Part shown: positions 22,921-34,374 of the stretch, one piece after another | Layout: every line of letters starts with the position of its first letter | Position numbering within the stretch: the first letter of the stretch is position 1 | Assembly (NCBI GenBank): GCA_015680685.1 | Contig: MNCI01034785.1 | Location: 905,241-969,240 of the forward strand | DNA length: 64,000 bases | Direction of reading: 5' to 3' | Source of the DNA: Gnetum montanum | Taxonomy: Eukaryota; Streptophyta; Gnetopsida; Gnetales; Gnetaceae | Notes under the pieces: generated by a model | The model's database searches: none | Told to the model about the DNA's origin: nothing | What the model saw: the letters and a program-made list of their open reading frames with translations, nothing else | Made by a program: the position numbers and the translations under genes

Positions 22921-25505
22921 ATAAATGAATTAAGGGGTTCCCAGGGTCAAATAGTTTCCTGGGAAGGTGGCCCACCTTTATCCAGTCAGTTATGATATGT
23001 GTCAACATAACCATTTACGTAGTTAGGTGTTGGACTAAAGGGTTATCGAAAGTGTCAGTGGTTAGAGGCCTATAAATGTATCCAACCACTTGTTGTTGCA
23101 AGAGTTTGTCTAGGCTCCTAGTTCTAAAAAAGGGTCTCTTCTTTGTATAGTTTTCAGAACCAGCACTCGGTTGGATATTTACATGCTAAATATTTACAGC
23201 CCTCATGGTGTTATCTTGCTGTAATTGGGTAGGTAATTCCCCCTGCATTGTTGGAATAGGTTGTATGGGAAGTACAGGTGGAAGAGGTGCGGGTGGAGTT
23301 AGAGGATGGACTGAATGTGATATATCTCTCGAAGGAGAAGGAGTCCTCTTGAAGTACTCCCAAACTTGATAGTGACATTGAGGAGTAGTGTGACCTATAG
23401 AGTCACCTGGAGAAACTAGCTACTGCACATAATAACCGTAAGGATCGGGCTACTGGTAAGGGTATTGATGTGTTGGCAATGGCATCCCCCATGACTGTGG
23501 GTATTTCCACTATTGATGTTGTCCAATAGGCTATGGAGGAGTTCCACTTGGCTAATATGTTAAGGGTTGGTGGAACTGCCTTGGGTTACCTTGTGGATAA
23601 GATAACCTTCAGGTTGTTTGTCGTTGATTAAGTCTTGGATTTAATGCATACACCCCAGACCCCTGCAAATGTGAGATAATTGGGCAACATCCCTTAGGAT
23701 GGTCATAGTAGCATACCTCACATCAACTATCATCATCTAAATTAGAATTCACAACCTCATTGAAAATAGGAATTTTTCCCTTACCCTTGTTATGTACAGG
23801 GCTTAAGTTTCTCCACTTGGTTTTGCCTTTGTCACTACTTTGTTCTACCTTAGACTCTTCTACGATTTTTAAGACTATTTCTATTCTTGAGTCTAAGGAA
23901 TCCCATATTTGATCTACCATAGCTGATACCTCGATTGTTAACTTTTGGATCGGTAAGGTTTTCCGATTCACCAACTCTTCAAGTGGTGACTCATCCTCCT
24001 CATCACAGAATTTCACTCCCTTCTTGCGAAGGGAGGGATCATGATTGTATTATTTTGCACTTTCCCTCTTACGTAGCTCAACCTCTTCTTGTGCTACTTG
24101 TTCCAACAAAATTTCAACTACATGGGCTCTCATTTGGGAAAGTCTCCCTTGGGCGTAAGTCCCAAGAGTTCTTCTCATTTCATTCCTTAGCCCATCCATG
24201 ATGTGGCGAAGTTGATCCCACTTAGTGTACCCATGGCCCAGGCAACAATGTAGCAGTGTATAGTAACAGGCCATGGCAGCATCCAAGGGTTCATAAGCAC
24301 CTTGTTTCTAGCCTTGGATCTGCTTACGCAAATTGGACACTCTGGAGTACGTTTGATATTTCTTGTTGAATAGTTCAAGCATCGTACTCCACCTCCTAAT
24401 GGTTTTTGGTTCTAAGGACTAGTACCAGCTCTCTGCTTCTTTAGTGAGTGTCCTTGGGGACAACTTAAGCTTCTACCACTCATTATCTATAGTTTTCAAG
24501 GCACAGGCATCATGGAATGCCAGTAAATTATGTTGAGGATTAGCATTGTATCCCCCTTCAAAACATGCGATATTATTTATGTCCAAACGCTTGATCCTAC
24601 TATCTTTTAAATGCCTTGTGGGGATCCTAACTGCCTCTATGATGTCTAGCATGCTTCGGGTTGTGAGTAAGGGTTCTTCATGATCATCCCTGTAATGACA
24701 TCTATGATGTCTTCGTGGTGGTTCCCTACTCTCCCTACGTCCTTGCCCTTGTCCTAACTCCTGACCTTCCTATCAAGGTCTTTCATCTCCCTTACTTTTA
24801 CCCTCTCTATTGTGCTCATGATGGTTACTCCCAGATGTGGAAGGATAGTGTGAATGCAGGAGAAGAGGAAGAGGATCCATCACCATGGTGATGTTTCTTA
24901 CCTTCTCTTTAGCTGCATCAGCCCCTATCGTTCTGATGATCAAAGTGCCCATCCTTACTGTGAGTGGTTGTTCCTGCCGTGAATAGTTGGTCTTCACGGG
25001 GATCAGAGCCCGTAGCATGTATAGTTGATTGAAGGCTCTGATGCCTAACCTCTTCACCATTGTGAGGAGGAGGAACATCATTTCCTAAGAAACCCATTAT
25101 GAGGGGTTCCTCATATTCTATTTCACTAAGGACATGGGGGACCTTGCCCTTCAACAATGAGTGATGGCTCTCCTGCCTTTCGTCCCTCATATGTTGCAAA
25201 GCAGTGGGATGATAATCCCTCATATCATATTCTCCAGCAATGTATTTAGCAAATAAGTCCTGCATGCCAATCTGTGCTAAGGCACTGAAGAGCATGTTCA
25301 GAACTGCTCAATCTGGTGGTAAAACTATGTTACCAAACAAATCTCTCTAGTGCAACTGGGTAAAAGTGTAATCAGGAATATACTCATCGAGATGAGTATA
25401 AACTATCTTATACTATTTAGGACTTGGCTAGGTTAGGTTATGTGTATGTTGCTGACTATCTTCCATGTTATCCCTAGGTAAGTTAACCTTATGAGAAGAA
25501 TCCAT
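22921..25505 (-). pseudogene. Gag of the right arm of R
   Basis: The ATG at 25505 (MDSSHKVNLPRD) opens the family gag. The N-terminal block is at 25400-25190, the His/Ser-rich linker near 24980-24800, the gag core at 24650-24090, and a Glu/Lys-rich helical stretch (LTIEVSAMVDQIWDSLDSR) near 23960-23880. A Cys/His cluster (C near 23720 followed by DHPKGC) could bind zinc in place of a classical knuckle. The C-terminal third is Pro/Gln-rich. There is one frame change between 24918 and 24286. Stops are mostly TAG/TAA at Gln. Confidence 0.75.
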
Positions 25506-25626
25506 TTTAATGGTGTGCTATTCACCATTATATATGTTCTTATTTAACTAATTAACCCAAAGGTTCGTTAAGGCTCACAACGATCTGAAATATTTCCTAA
25601 TGTTCTAATTAGCGTACAAACACATA

Positions 25627-25645
25627 GTCCCCAGCAATGGTACCA
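25627..25645 (-). other. Primer binding site, right arm of R
   Basis: The minus strand reads TGGTACCATTGCTGGGGAC just after the LTR, the tRNA-Asp type site with transitions. Confidence 0.7.
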
Positions 25646-25646
25646 A

Positions 25647-26611
25647 TGATGAGTGGCGAGGTATGCCTACACTCAACCATACAAAACGAGCGTAGCACAC
25701 ACGATCCGGTCCAACTCCGTAGACTAAATGCCTAAACGCCACAAGAAACACTTGGGGTTAATTAATTGTTATCTTCCCAAACCTACTTTTTTTTCACAGT
25801 GTATGGTTAAGTAAGTCCAAGGTATATGATTTTTTTTGTCTTTTCAAGTTTATCTCCTATGCTAAGGGGTGAAGGGTTGAGAGAACTAACTACTCTAACA
25901 AATGTCCTAAGTCTAAATTAACTAGCATCAGCATCCATTTCCACTTACCGTACACACCCTGAACTGTGCAACTGTGGCTACCAAACACTAATCATTACTG
26001 GGATTACCATACATAACGTACATGCTCGAAGCGGTCATACTGAGGCATCTAACTAGCCTAAGTGTGACAAGCAGCCGATTCCTTGACTAGCCGTACACAT
26101 CTGTAGATGCTCGTAATCAAGTTGTACTCATCCCACGTTCTAGGAGATAAGGGGGAGAGAATCTAATCGCGATGAGTAGCCGATTCCTTGGCTAGTCGTA
26201 CACATTCGTCAATGCTCGTAACCAAGTTGTACTCATGTCACGCTACTAGGAAAGCAATAAATAACATTAAATAAACCTATCCATGTACTACAATGTTTAT
26301 CCACAAAGCTCATCTTTATTGTTGTACACAACTTGCGTTCAGGTACAAAGCTGCTTGAATAAAGAACCATTCACTTGGGGGACTCCTACTGTGAGCACAT
26401 GGAAAATATTCTATCTCTAGGGTGATCAATCTGCCAGAGCTTCGCTACATCTAACATCTATATCGAAATGAGGGGAGTGCCACCTCTTATTTATAGATTT
26501 GATAGCAGACTACGATATCACATCCACGATATCACAGGAGATGACACAATATCACGTACGTAATATCACAGGGGATGCGATATCACGGATTGTGCATATT
26601 GCATCTCATCA
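25647..26611 (-). repeat. Right LTR of R, minus orientation
   Basis: On the minus strand it runs from TGATGAG at 26611 to CTCATCA at 25647. U3 palindromes with GATATC cores lie at 26510-26605 and the TATA box (minus) at 26489-26497. It is the 5' LTR of the minus-strand part of R. Confidence 0.85.
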
Positions 26612-28150
26612 AATGGAAAAAATTAAAGTTATTCCCATGAACACTAGTCAAAGAAGTGAAGAGTTGGTACCAGTCCTTTGAACTGAAATCCATTTGTAGA
26701 TGAAGTACCATGTTAGAATTGTTCAATGGTAAGTACCAAATGTACTCCCAAGAGTCCAACCTACAAAGCCAAATCCAATGATGGAAACAAGGGGGCCATG
26801 AACCCTTGGATGCTACCATGGGCCACTATTATGCACTATTACATCATTATCCTAGCCATGATTATTCATAGAGGGATAAACTACACCATCTCATAGATGG
26901 GCTTAGGCATGAAACACGAAGAACCCTTGGGACGTATGCCCAAGTAAGGCTATCTAAGCTTAGGATCCATCAAGTTCAAAGATTATTAGAGCAAGTTGCT
27001 AAAGAAGAAGGTGAGTTAAGGAAAATAGAGAGTGCATAGGAATATAATAGAGATCCTTCCCTCCAAAAGAGCAGAGTAAGATTTTGTGAGGATGAAGAAG
27101 AGTCACCACTCAAAGAGATGGTGAATAAGAAAACCTTACCTATCCAAAAATTATCATTGGATGTATTGGAAAAGGTAGAAAAAATGTGGGATTCCCTAGA
27201 TGATAGATTTCAAACCATTCTTAAAATAGTAAAGGAATCTAGAGAGCAAAGTAGTGATAGCAAAAAAAGAAAAAAGAGAGAAACTGAACATGCACGTAAC
27301 AAGGGTAAGGGCAAAGTTGCCATTATCAAGGAGGTTGTGGATTCAAATACAAAAAATGATAGTGGATGTAAGATATTCCAATATGACCATCCTAAGGGAT
27401 GTTTCCCTATAATCTCACATTTGCAAGAGTTTGGGGTGTATGCACTCAACCCACAATTAAACAAAAGGAAAACACTCCAAAGGTTACCTTATCCTCAAGG
27501 TAACTCAAGATAGTTCCACCAACCCTTAATGTATTATCCAAGTGGAACTCCACCACAACTAATAAAGTAGTATCAACAATGGCAATACCAACAATCATGG
27601 GGAATGCCACCACCAAGGTAACAGTATCCTTATCAGTAACCTGACCCATGTGGATATTACGTGCAACAACCAATCTCTCACATGACTCTATTGGTCACAT
27701 TACTCAACATCATTACCAAGCTTATGAGTATTATAGGACTCCTCCTCCTAGGGGCGATGTTCCATAAAAATACCATCCTTCTCATCTGGCTACACCTCTT
27801 CCACTCTTAACTCCACTACCACCTACTCCAACTATGCAGGGTGAACTCCCTACCTAGCTACAGCAATGTAATGCCACAAGGGATGTTAACCCTCAAATTA
27901 CTATTGGTTTTGACAATCGCATCAGGAAAAGACCTTTCTTTAGAACCAAAAGTCCAACTAAGTCCTTGCAACCATAAGCAGCTAATTCTTCAACCACTTC
28001 ACTATCACTTAAAGCTTCAAAGCTTTCTTCAACCCAAAAACCATGCTTAATGCATACAGTCATGTTGACTCATGCCATCATTGATTGGATAAAATTTTAC
28101 CATCTTTCTAGGAAATTCTCTGATCCTAGGAGTCCTCTGATATATCTACA
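26612..28150 (+). pseudogene. A gag, part 2 (after the R insertion)
   Basis: Continues the A gag: KLKVIPMNT aligns with the KLKLFPRTLT block of the sister copies. Then come LLHHYPSHDYS, the TYAQ helix region, a Glu/Lys-rich part (open at 27118-27513) with LSLDVLEKVEKMWDSLDDR, and the Cys/His segment YDHPKGCFPII. The C-terminal part (27520-28100) is Pro/Gln/Tyr-rich with several TAG/TAA stops at Gln codons and a frame change near 27700. The five bases 26612-26616 are the right target duplication of R. Confidence 0.75.
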
Positions 28151-28640
28151 ATTTGCTAGAAATGAGCTATGCAAAGCACTTTTGGATTCATGTTCTGGTG
28201 TCAACTTGATTTCTTAAGAAATGTACAAAGCTTGGAACCTACCACTATGTACAAAGCTTGGAACCCTAAAAAAAAAGAGAAACATTTGCTTTGAGTTGGC
28301 TGACTAGTCCATCACTATCCTGTTGGGACCAGTGGAGGACATTGTCACCACTATTTGTGGGTGGTCGTATCCAACCAACTTCCTAGTGATTCAAGTGAAC
28401 AACAGTAAGGGGGACTTCTCAATCATATTGGGAAGAGCATGGCTAAGCACAGTTGACACATGCCTAGGAATCTACAATCTTTCCCTGGAGATATCAAAGA
28501 AAAATACATATGGAAAGATCGAGAAGAATAAAGTTCCATGCATCGCATACAATGAATCATGGTGTAATTACGTGTAGAAGTCATGGTTCGTGCAACATTT
28601 AACATTGTTTGCATGCAATTAGTATGCACAAGTGACTTAT
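28151..28640 (+). pseudogene. A protease
   Basis: Aspartic protease frame with the active-site block LLDSCSGVNLIS: the Gly of Asp-Ser-Gly is now Cys. It is followed by a 26-bp duplication (28221-28246 repeated from 28247) that shifts the frame. The second half is open at 28323-28577 with PVEDIVTTICGW and IILGRAWLSTVD. In the family it would process gag-pol. Three defects (active site, frameshift, stops) make it inactive. Confidence 0.75.
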
Positions 28641-28879
28641 ATACAAAGATGCTTGTATGTAGTAGACACAAGATAGGAAGGCACCCAGTGGCTGATACCT
28701 AATCAAGAGAGCAGTTCAACTATATGCATGGAACCAACTGAGGGTTTGACTTGTGCTTACATCAATAGGATAGACACATTAGAGCAAGTCCATCACCACC
28801 TTCCAAGTCTTCACCTTGAAAATATCAACTAGGGGAAGATGGAAATCCCTAATAATTTTAAGCAAGAGCCCCTTGAGCT

Positions 28880-29503
28880 AAAACCATTTCCCACTGATAT
28901 GGAATACACATTTCTTAAAAATGGAAAACTAGTAATTATTAATGTGAAGCTTGCTCCTCAACAAAAATAAAGATAGCTAAAGGTGATAAATAAATGGTTG
29001 AAAGTCTTCGCTTGGTCATATCCTGAATTAACTAGAATAGATCCTAGGATATTCCAACATAGAATTTACACCAACCCCTTCATAAAGCCTCAAAGAGAAC
29101 TGTAGAGGTGATTAAACCCAAAGCTAAAGTAAGTATTTAAGGAAGAAATTGAACAGCTTCTAAAATCTAAGTTCATCTACCCCATTGCTAATAGTGAATG
29201 AGTTATCCCCTTAGTGATAGTGCCCAAAAAGGGAGGCAAATGAAGGGTGTGCATAGATTTCAAGCTACTAAACATGGCAACATTCAAGGATCACTTTCCA
29301 TTGCCATTTTTTGACCAAGTCCTAGACACCATAACAGGTCATCGCTACTATAGTTTTCTGGATTAGTATAGTGGGTACAACCAAATACAAATAGCCCTAG
29401 AAGACCAAGCCAAGACTATGTTCACCAGTGGAACATTTGCATACAAATAGATGTCATTTGGCTTGTGCAATGCCCCTACAATATTTCAATGTTAAGTTCT
29501 AAG
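28880..29503 (+). pseudogene. A reverse transcriptase, part 1 (before the T insertion)
   Basis: Begins in the linker before RT (LKVFAWSYPELTRIDP) and holds the RT fingers and palm up to the primer grip side: VPKKGGK, VCIDFKLLN, DHFPLPFFDQVLD, YSGYNQIQIALEDQ and MSFGLCNAPTIFQ. The Athila-type FGLCNAP box is clear. The frame stops where T is inserted (after 29503) and resumes at 47419 with the FMDD catalytic box. Several stops at Gln or Trp codons. Confidence 0.8.
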
Positions 29504-31291
29504 TATAGCAACTAAAAACTTCAGTAGCTAGAAACACCGAGAGGTCATTAGTTGGATAGTCTTAACCCTAGATCCGTGCAAGGGACATGTTGTGTAAAAT
29601 GAAAATGGGGTGCCTTGAATGGTCTAGTCGATCAAACAGGGACTTAATTGGTATCACTAAACCTTTTTCAAATGTGTAATTTGAAAACAATGTTTATAGC
29701 GTAAAATGATAATTATTATATGCAAGGAAATGAAAATAATGTAAAATGCAATGATAAGTAGGAGAATAAAGTAAACTGGAGTTAAGAAATGCACCACTTC
29801 AAGACTACGACTTTACTTTGTCAATGTGGATACAATCAGTTGTGCGACGCTGGGAAGCACAGAGATCCCAAAACTAACCAAGATGTTCAAAGCAAGCCAA
29901 CTGTACTTGAACGTAGATTCAAGAGCTAACAATGAAAAATGCTACAAAGGCAATAAAAAAGAGCTAAAAAAATGCCAAACAAGAATGCAAACTGTTTGAT
30001 TTTTTCAACTTGCAAAATGCTCACAATGCTCAAGATTGCCAACCCTTTTAATGTCAACCATGCAAAATTTGCCAACCCAATTTTTTGCCAATATTCAAAC
30101 CACCTAACTTGCGAACTTGCCAACCCTTTGAGCGTTACTCATTGGGGTATTTATAGGGCTAGGTGGATGCGAGAAATGTGGTTTGGATGCTACGTGTCTT
30201 GGACCCACAAGATGTTGACATGTTCATGCTGCATGGACATGCAAAGCTCATTGATGAGCCTACTTCATTGCAATCACACTGTCAAAACTAGAGATGCTAG
30301 GATCAAGTCTGCCAACGATGTAGACAAGGAGTGAAGCACACCAATGTAGCATAGCCACCTGCTACACTGTGGAGTGTAGCCTGTCAATGTGGCATAGCTA
30401 CTTGCTATGCTATGTAGCATAGCATAGCATAGCCACCAGTTCAAACAAGAAATTTTTGTTGGAGTTAATTGTAGGTGCTCAAAGCCTTTGAAGTGTATTG
30501 GCTAGTTCTGCATGTTTGCTACACTACGTAGTGTAGCATAGCATAGTAGCTAGCCTTAACTACGATTTGCACTTAAGTTGTAAACTTTTTTATGATGATC
30601 ATGCTGGCAATCTATAACCTTTGTTCTCTACGATGTGAAGCCTTTGAAATTGTTGATCTTACATTTTGATATGCCTTTTTCATTCTTGCATCATCGCTAT
30701 GTTGTGCTATGCTGCGTAAAGTAGCATAGCATAGCAGCCAACATAGCCTACTTTTTGCTTAATTTGCTACTTTTTTAGTAAGAGGAGCTTTGCTAAAGGA
30801 CTTGAAGTTGAGTGAAGAAACTGGTTTTGAAGGTTGGAGGTGCTTGCTAAGTGCAATTGAAATCACTAAGTAAGCTAGGCCTTTCTATCTTGCTTTTGCT
30901 ACATTGCGCTACGTTGTGTAGCGTAGCATAGCGTAGCACTTCGTCTTGCAGCTATCTTCTGAGGCCTACTACACTACATAGCATAGCGTAGCATAGCAAA
31001 CTTCTTGACTAGAAAACTTTTTGAACTATTTCATGCATCATGAGCATCATTGACAACCCCACACATTACTTCTGAGTATACTGTCAGCTAGATGAACTAC
31101 CCAGGTGGGCAGGCTGGAGAGTCCATTTAGCTTGTCAACACTGGAAGTAGAAAATTTACCAAACTAGATAGTCTAAACTCAAAGGATCCATTTCCTGCCA
31201 AATTGTCATGACGTTGCACTTGTGAAAATTATTTGCTTGAATTCTGAGACCCTAGTGAAGCAAGAGGATTCCAAAATTTTAGGGTGTTTCA
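29504..31291 (-). repeat. 3' LTR of T
   Basis: 1788 bp; the minus strand starts TGAAACACCCT at 31291. The partner is 45616-47413. The TATA box (minus) is at 30148-30156, so U3 is about 1.13 kb. U3 holds five palindrome clusters of the GCTACGCTATG / CATAGCGTAGC kind (about 30401-30430, 30516-30553, 30701-30738, 30893-30936, 30964-31000). The left end has mutated from TG to TA. Confidence 0.9.
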
Positions 31292-31306
31292 TTGGCCCCT
31301 CTTTGT
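31292..31306 (-). other. Polypurine tract of T
   Basis: The minus strand reads CAAAGAGGGGCCAA just before the LTR start at 31291, the expected place and base composition. Confidence 0.65.
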
Positions 31307-31979
31307 CAATGTCTAGAGGATGGACCCAAGAGATGTCAACGAAGAATATGAAACACCATCGAAGACAAAAAGCTTACATTGCTCTTTAGTGATCGCCAAG
31401 ATGTTTCTTAACTATGCTTGAGAGTGCTGCATTGGTTATGCATGGAAAAGGAAAGGGTTAAGCAGGGAGGAAGGAGATTCTATAAAATGGTAGAGATGAA
31501 ACTTAGCATAATCCCTTGTTATAATGCTTGTGAGGGAGTTTTTTGTGTGGTCATATTTGCTTTTTTTGACCTTCGACCTCTCGCCAAAATTCTTAGAGAG
31601 GATAATTGCGAAACAAATTATGTGCCATTTGTTTTAGACACGTTTTTTTTTTGCGTGAGCTTTGCTCTTTTACACTTTTCTTTTGTTGTTTTGCCTTTTA
31701 CATTTGCAAAAAACCTTGTCACGGGACAGCTGTTTCTTTCCCAGGATGATTTGTGTTACATCCACATGGAGCTTTAACCTACCTACAGATGCTTCCCATG
31801 TAGTGATCTGTGTTATGCACGTCATGGACTTTGTGGTTAAGAATATGGAAGGGCTTGACAAGCATCGGGAAAAGCTTGTAAAATAGGGGAGAGAGTGGAT
31901 TTCAAGTGTAAGAAATGAGATAAGGTAGATAAAGGGGAAGGATAGGATGTGCACTCCAAAGTAGTTAAGCTAGTCAAGA
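31307..31979 (+). other. 3' region of T next to the LTR, no clear gene
   Basis: A frame of 119 codons (31418-31777) is open on the plus strand, with a hydrophobic Phe-rich second half, but I see no domain. It could be the first exon of the antisense frame that follows, or chance. TTTTTTT and CTTTTGTTG runs suggest non-coding sequence near 31630-31700. Confidence 0.3.
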
Positions 31980-32676
31980 CTATCACCGTGGAACGATGTA
32001 GTGTCCTACTGCCTTTGCGAAACGCACCTCTAACCAACACCCCTCTGAAATGCACCCTGCAAACACAACAGAAAGCAAACCAGGAGGAATAACCATGATG
32101 CAAAACGAAAGGAAAGCTCTTGCTTTCTTTGGATGCCGCTAGAGCTTTGGACATTGTTACTGAGACATGCAATGTCCAAACCAAGAAGGCCAGCAATCGC
32201 CTTGGTAGCATCAATGTGAAGGAGCTGGCACCAAGGAGGTTAGGAGTTACTATGAATGCAGATGCTCAGGAATCCCTTTCCAAGGCAAGCATTATCAGTT
32301 AAACTGTGAGATGGGCTACCTAACAGCTAAATGTCCCTTGAGCTCAGGAATTGGTAGGGGCTAGAGGATAACAATATTTTGGTTGGGCCACAATACTGCT
32401 AGAACTTCAGTAGCAGGCACTAACTAGGGAAGCTACTACCAGGGTGATGAGCTGTGGCGGCAGTAGGTCCAGAGTATTAGCAGGATGTCATACGACATAT
32501 TCGTAGGATCAGCAAGATGCCAATTGTAGTGACGTTTCATATGTTCCAAAGGGTGCTTTCTTGGCATCATGAACTACATTCTAGAACTACAACATCCCAC
32601 CTTGTGTCAGCACTATGCATGCTCGCTTGTTGTGTACTGGCGTAGATGCATGCTGGGAACATGCTGCGAACCCAGT
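31980..32676 (+). pseudogene. Antisense reading frame in the 3' region of T
   Basis: A single frame can be followed from about 31985 to a TAA at 32674, opposite in strand to T gag-pol. It is open at 32120-32302 (LDAARALDIVTETCNVQTKK...) and otherwise broken by about eight stops, most where CAA, CAG or CGA would fit. Composition is Ala/Thr/Gln/Ser-rich and no domain is recognised. Its place, between the integrase end and the 3' LTR and on the opposite strand, is where antisense ORFs are reported in Tat-clade elements. It abuts the tandem array at 32675. Confidence 0.45.
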
Positions 32677-33175
32677 TTAAGGTCCTGGTAGACCATGGTG
32701 TGCTAGTTTAAGGTCTTAGCAGACCTCAATGTACTATTTTAAGGTCCTAACAGATCACTATGCTAGTTTAAGGTCCTATCAGATCGTATGTGCCAGTTTA
32801 ACATCATAGCAGATGGTCGCTGTGCTAATTTAAGGTCCTAGGATACCGTTGTGCTAGTTTTTCATCATAGTGAATAGTGGATGAGCTAGTTTAAGGTCCT
32901 AGTAGATCATCTTTTCCAATTTAACATCATGGAGAACTTTATGTGCTAGTTTATAGTCATAGCAGACTAATTGTGCTAGTTGATAGCCATAGCGGAGTGC
33001 TTTGCCAGTTTTACATTGTAGCAGACGTGCTTTTCCAGTTTTACGTCATAGCAGACATGCTTTACCAATTTTACGTTGTAGTGAATGTTGGTGAAGCTTT
33101 GACAGTTTTACGTTATAGCAAACGTTTGCTTACCTTTTCTAGTTTTATGTCGTAGTGGATGTTTGCTTATCTGCC
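32675..33175 (+). repeat. Tandem array in T, about 16 units of about 30 bp
   Basis: Units share GTTTAAGGTCCTAGCAGACC or the variant GTTTTACGTCATAGCAGAC, each ending TGTGCTA or TTTGCCA. Variants are grouped: the GTTTAAGGTC type on the left, the GTTTTACGTC type on the right, so the array grew by local duplication. It begins directly after the T integrase frame ends. A related array lies at 35936-36335. Confidence 0.85.
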
Positions 33176-33199
33176 TTATGCATTAGATGTAGTATGGCT

Positions 33200-34374
33200 T
33201 GAGATATGAGTGATTCACCAGATTGCAAACTCATTGTCATCCATGTCTGCCAGCTTGAAGGCCCCCTTCCTAAAGGCTTTTGTGATCATGTATGGACCTT
33301 CCTAGTTTGCTAAGAATTTTTTCATAGCGGACCTTCCTAGTTTTACAAGGTCTCCCTTCTGTATTAATCGTTAATGCGGATTTTCATGATGTTTTTGTTG
33401 TTTCTTGTTCTGGTAATGCTCTATGCAACCAAGTGTTTATGCATGCTCCTCCTCTATTAAGTCGAGGTCAATGATCCTCGACTCGTTGTTCTGGGCTTCG
33501 CTCATGACATTCGATAGGATCATCCGGAGTGATGGTACCTACAACTCAAGAGGTAACACTAATTCAAATCCATAAATAAGACTATAAGGTGTCTTACCTA
33601 TCATAGTCCTACATGTCGTCTTGTAAGCCCACAGCACATAGAGGATTTGCTCATGCCATCACCTCTTATTATTGTTAAGCATTCTCTTAGAAAGTTGATG
33701 ATGGACTTATTTGTAGCCTCTTCTTGTCCATTCGCCTATGGGTAATATGGCAAGGAGAATGATTGTTTGATGTCAAGATTGCTGCAAAAGGTTCGGGTTT
33801 CCACACTACTGAACTATGGCTCATTGTCGGTCACAATAGTCATGGGAAGCCCAAACCTTGTCACGATGTTATCCATGAAGTGGAAAATCTACTAATATGT
33901 AGCCTCTACCCACTTAGTAAAATACTCAGTGGTGGTGATTATGAAGCTATGCCTTGCAAAAAACTTAGATGTGATAGGTTCTATGAGGTCTAGTTCCCAT
34001 CATTGGAAAGGCCACGTGATCTACGTTGGATGCAGCTCTGTAGGTGAAACATGTATGAGATTTGTGTATCACTAGCACATATCACATTTCTTGACTTTAC
34101 CCAAGCAATCATGCTCCATGTGAGGCCAATAGTACCCTATACATCTAATTTTTGCATCCATAGCCCTAGGTGCTATGTGTCCACCGCACAATCCCTCATG
34201 TACTTCATTAATCACCTTCTGCTCTTGCTCTTCATTTACAAATGCCAAAAATATCCTATCATAGGAGCGTTTGCACAAGGTGTTGTATCCCATGAGCACA
34301 TATTTCCAATCATGCTTACGGATCACATCTCTTTGGGCAGATGTGAATCCACCTGGAGGTTCACCATGTTGCAT
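33200..34374 (-). pseudogene. T integrase
   Basis: Minus-strand frame. The HHCC zinc finger is intact and open at 34374-34072 (HEGLCGGH ... C ... CDMC). In the catalytic core the first Asp position reads Glu (IITTTEYFTKWVEA, about 33930), the second is kept (IVTDNEPQF, about 33840) and the Glu region is kept (ANGQEEATNK, about 33750). The C-terminal part near 33330-33210 has an EGPYMITKAFRKGAFKL segment like the GPF/Y region of plant integrases. Several stops. It would insert the cDNA; the lost first Asp alone would make it inactive. Confidence 0.8.

Larger units (their letters stand above)
17806..26611. mobile_element. R: composite non-autonomous element with facing LTRs
   Basis: The unit fills the A gag between 17805 and 26612. 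The flanking five bases are AATTT left and AATGG right; both align with the same gag codons, so the whole unit behaves as one insertion. Inside, the right part (20395-26611) is a minus-strand element: LTR, primer site, gag, protease, 3' region. The left part (17806-20394) is the reverse of that: a plus-strand LTR, primer site and gag. The expected minus-strand 3' LTR on the left is missing. RT, RNase H and integrase are absent. The two inverted arms are about 2.5 kb each, separated by about 3.7 kb. Confidence 0.8.

Noticed and set aside
30401-31000. CRISPR-like array, because short palindromic words recur
   Set aside because: Spacing is irregular, the words vary, and the context is a plant LTR; there are no spacers of constant length.
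31837-32214. Minus-strand frame of 125 codons as a gene
   Set aside because: It is in antiphase to a longer plus-strand frame in which the stops follow the Gln-codon decay pattern; the minus frame shows no motif.
32297-32345. CCHC zinc knuckle on the plus strand
   Set aside because: A Cys...Gly-Tyr...Lys-Cys spacing is suggestive, but two of the four ligands and the spacing do not fit; the neighbouring frame gives a longer open reading.
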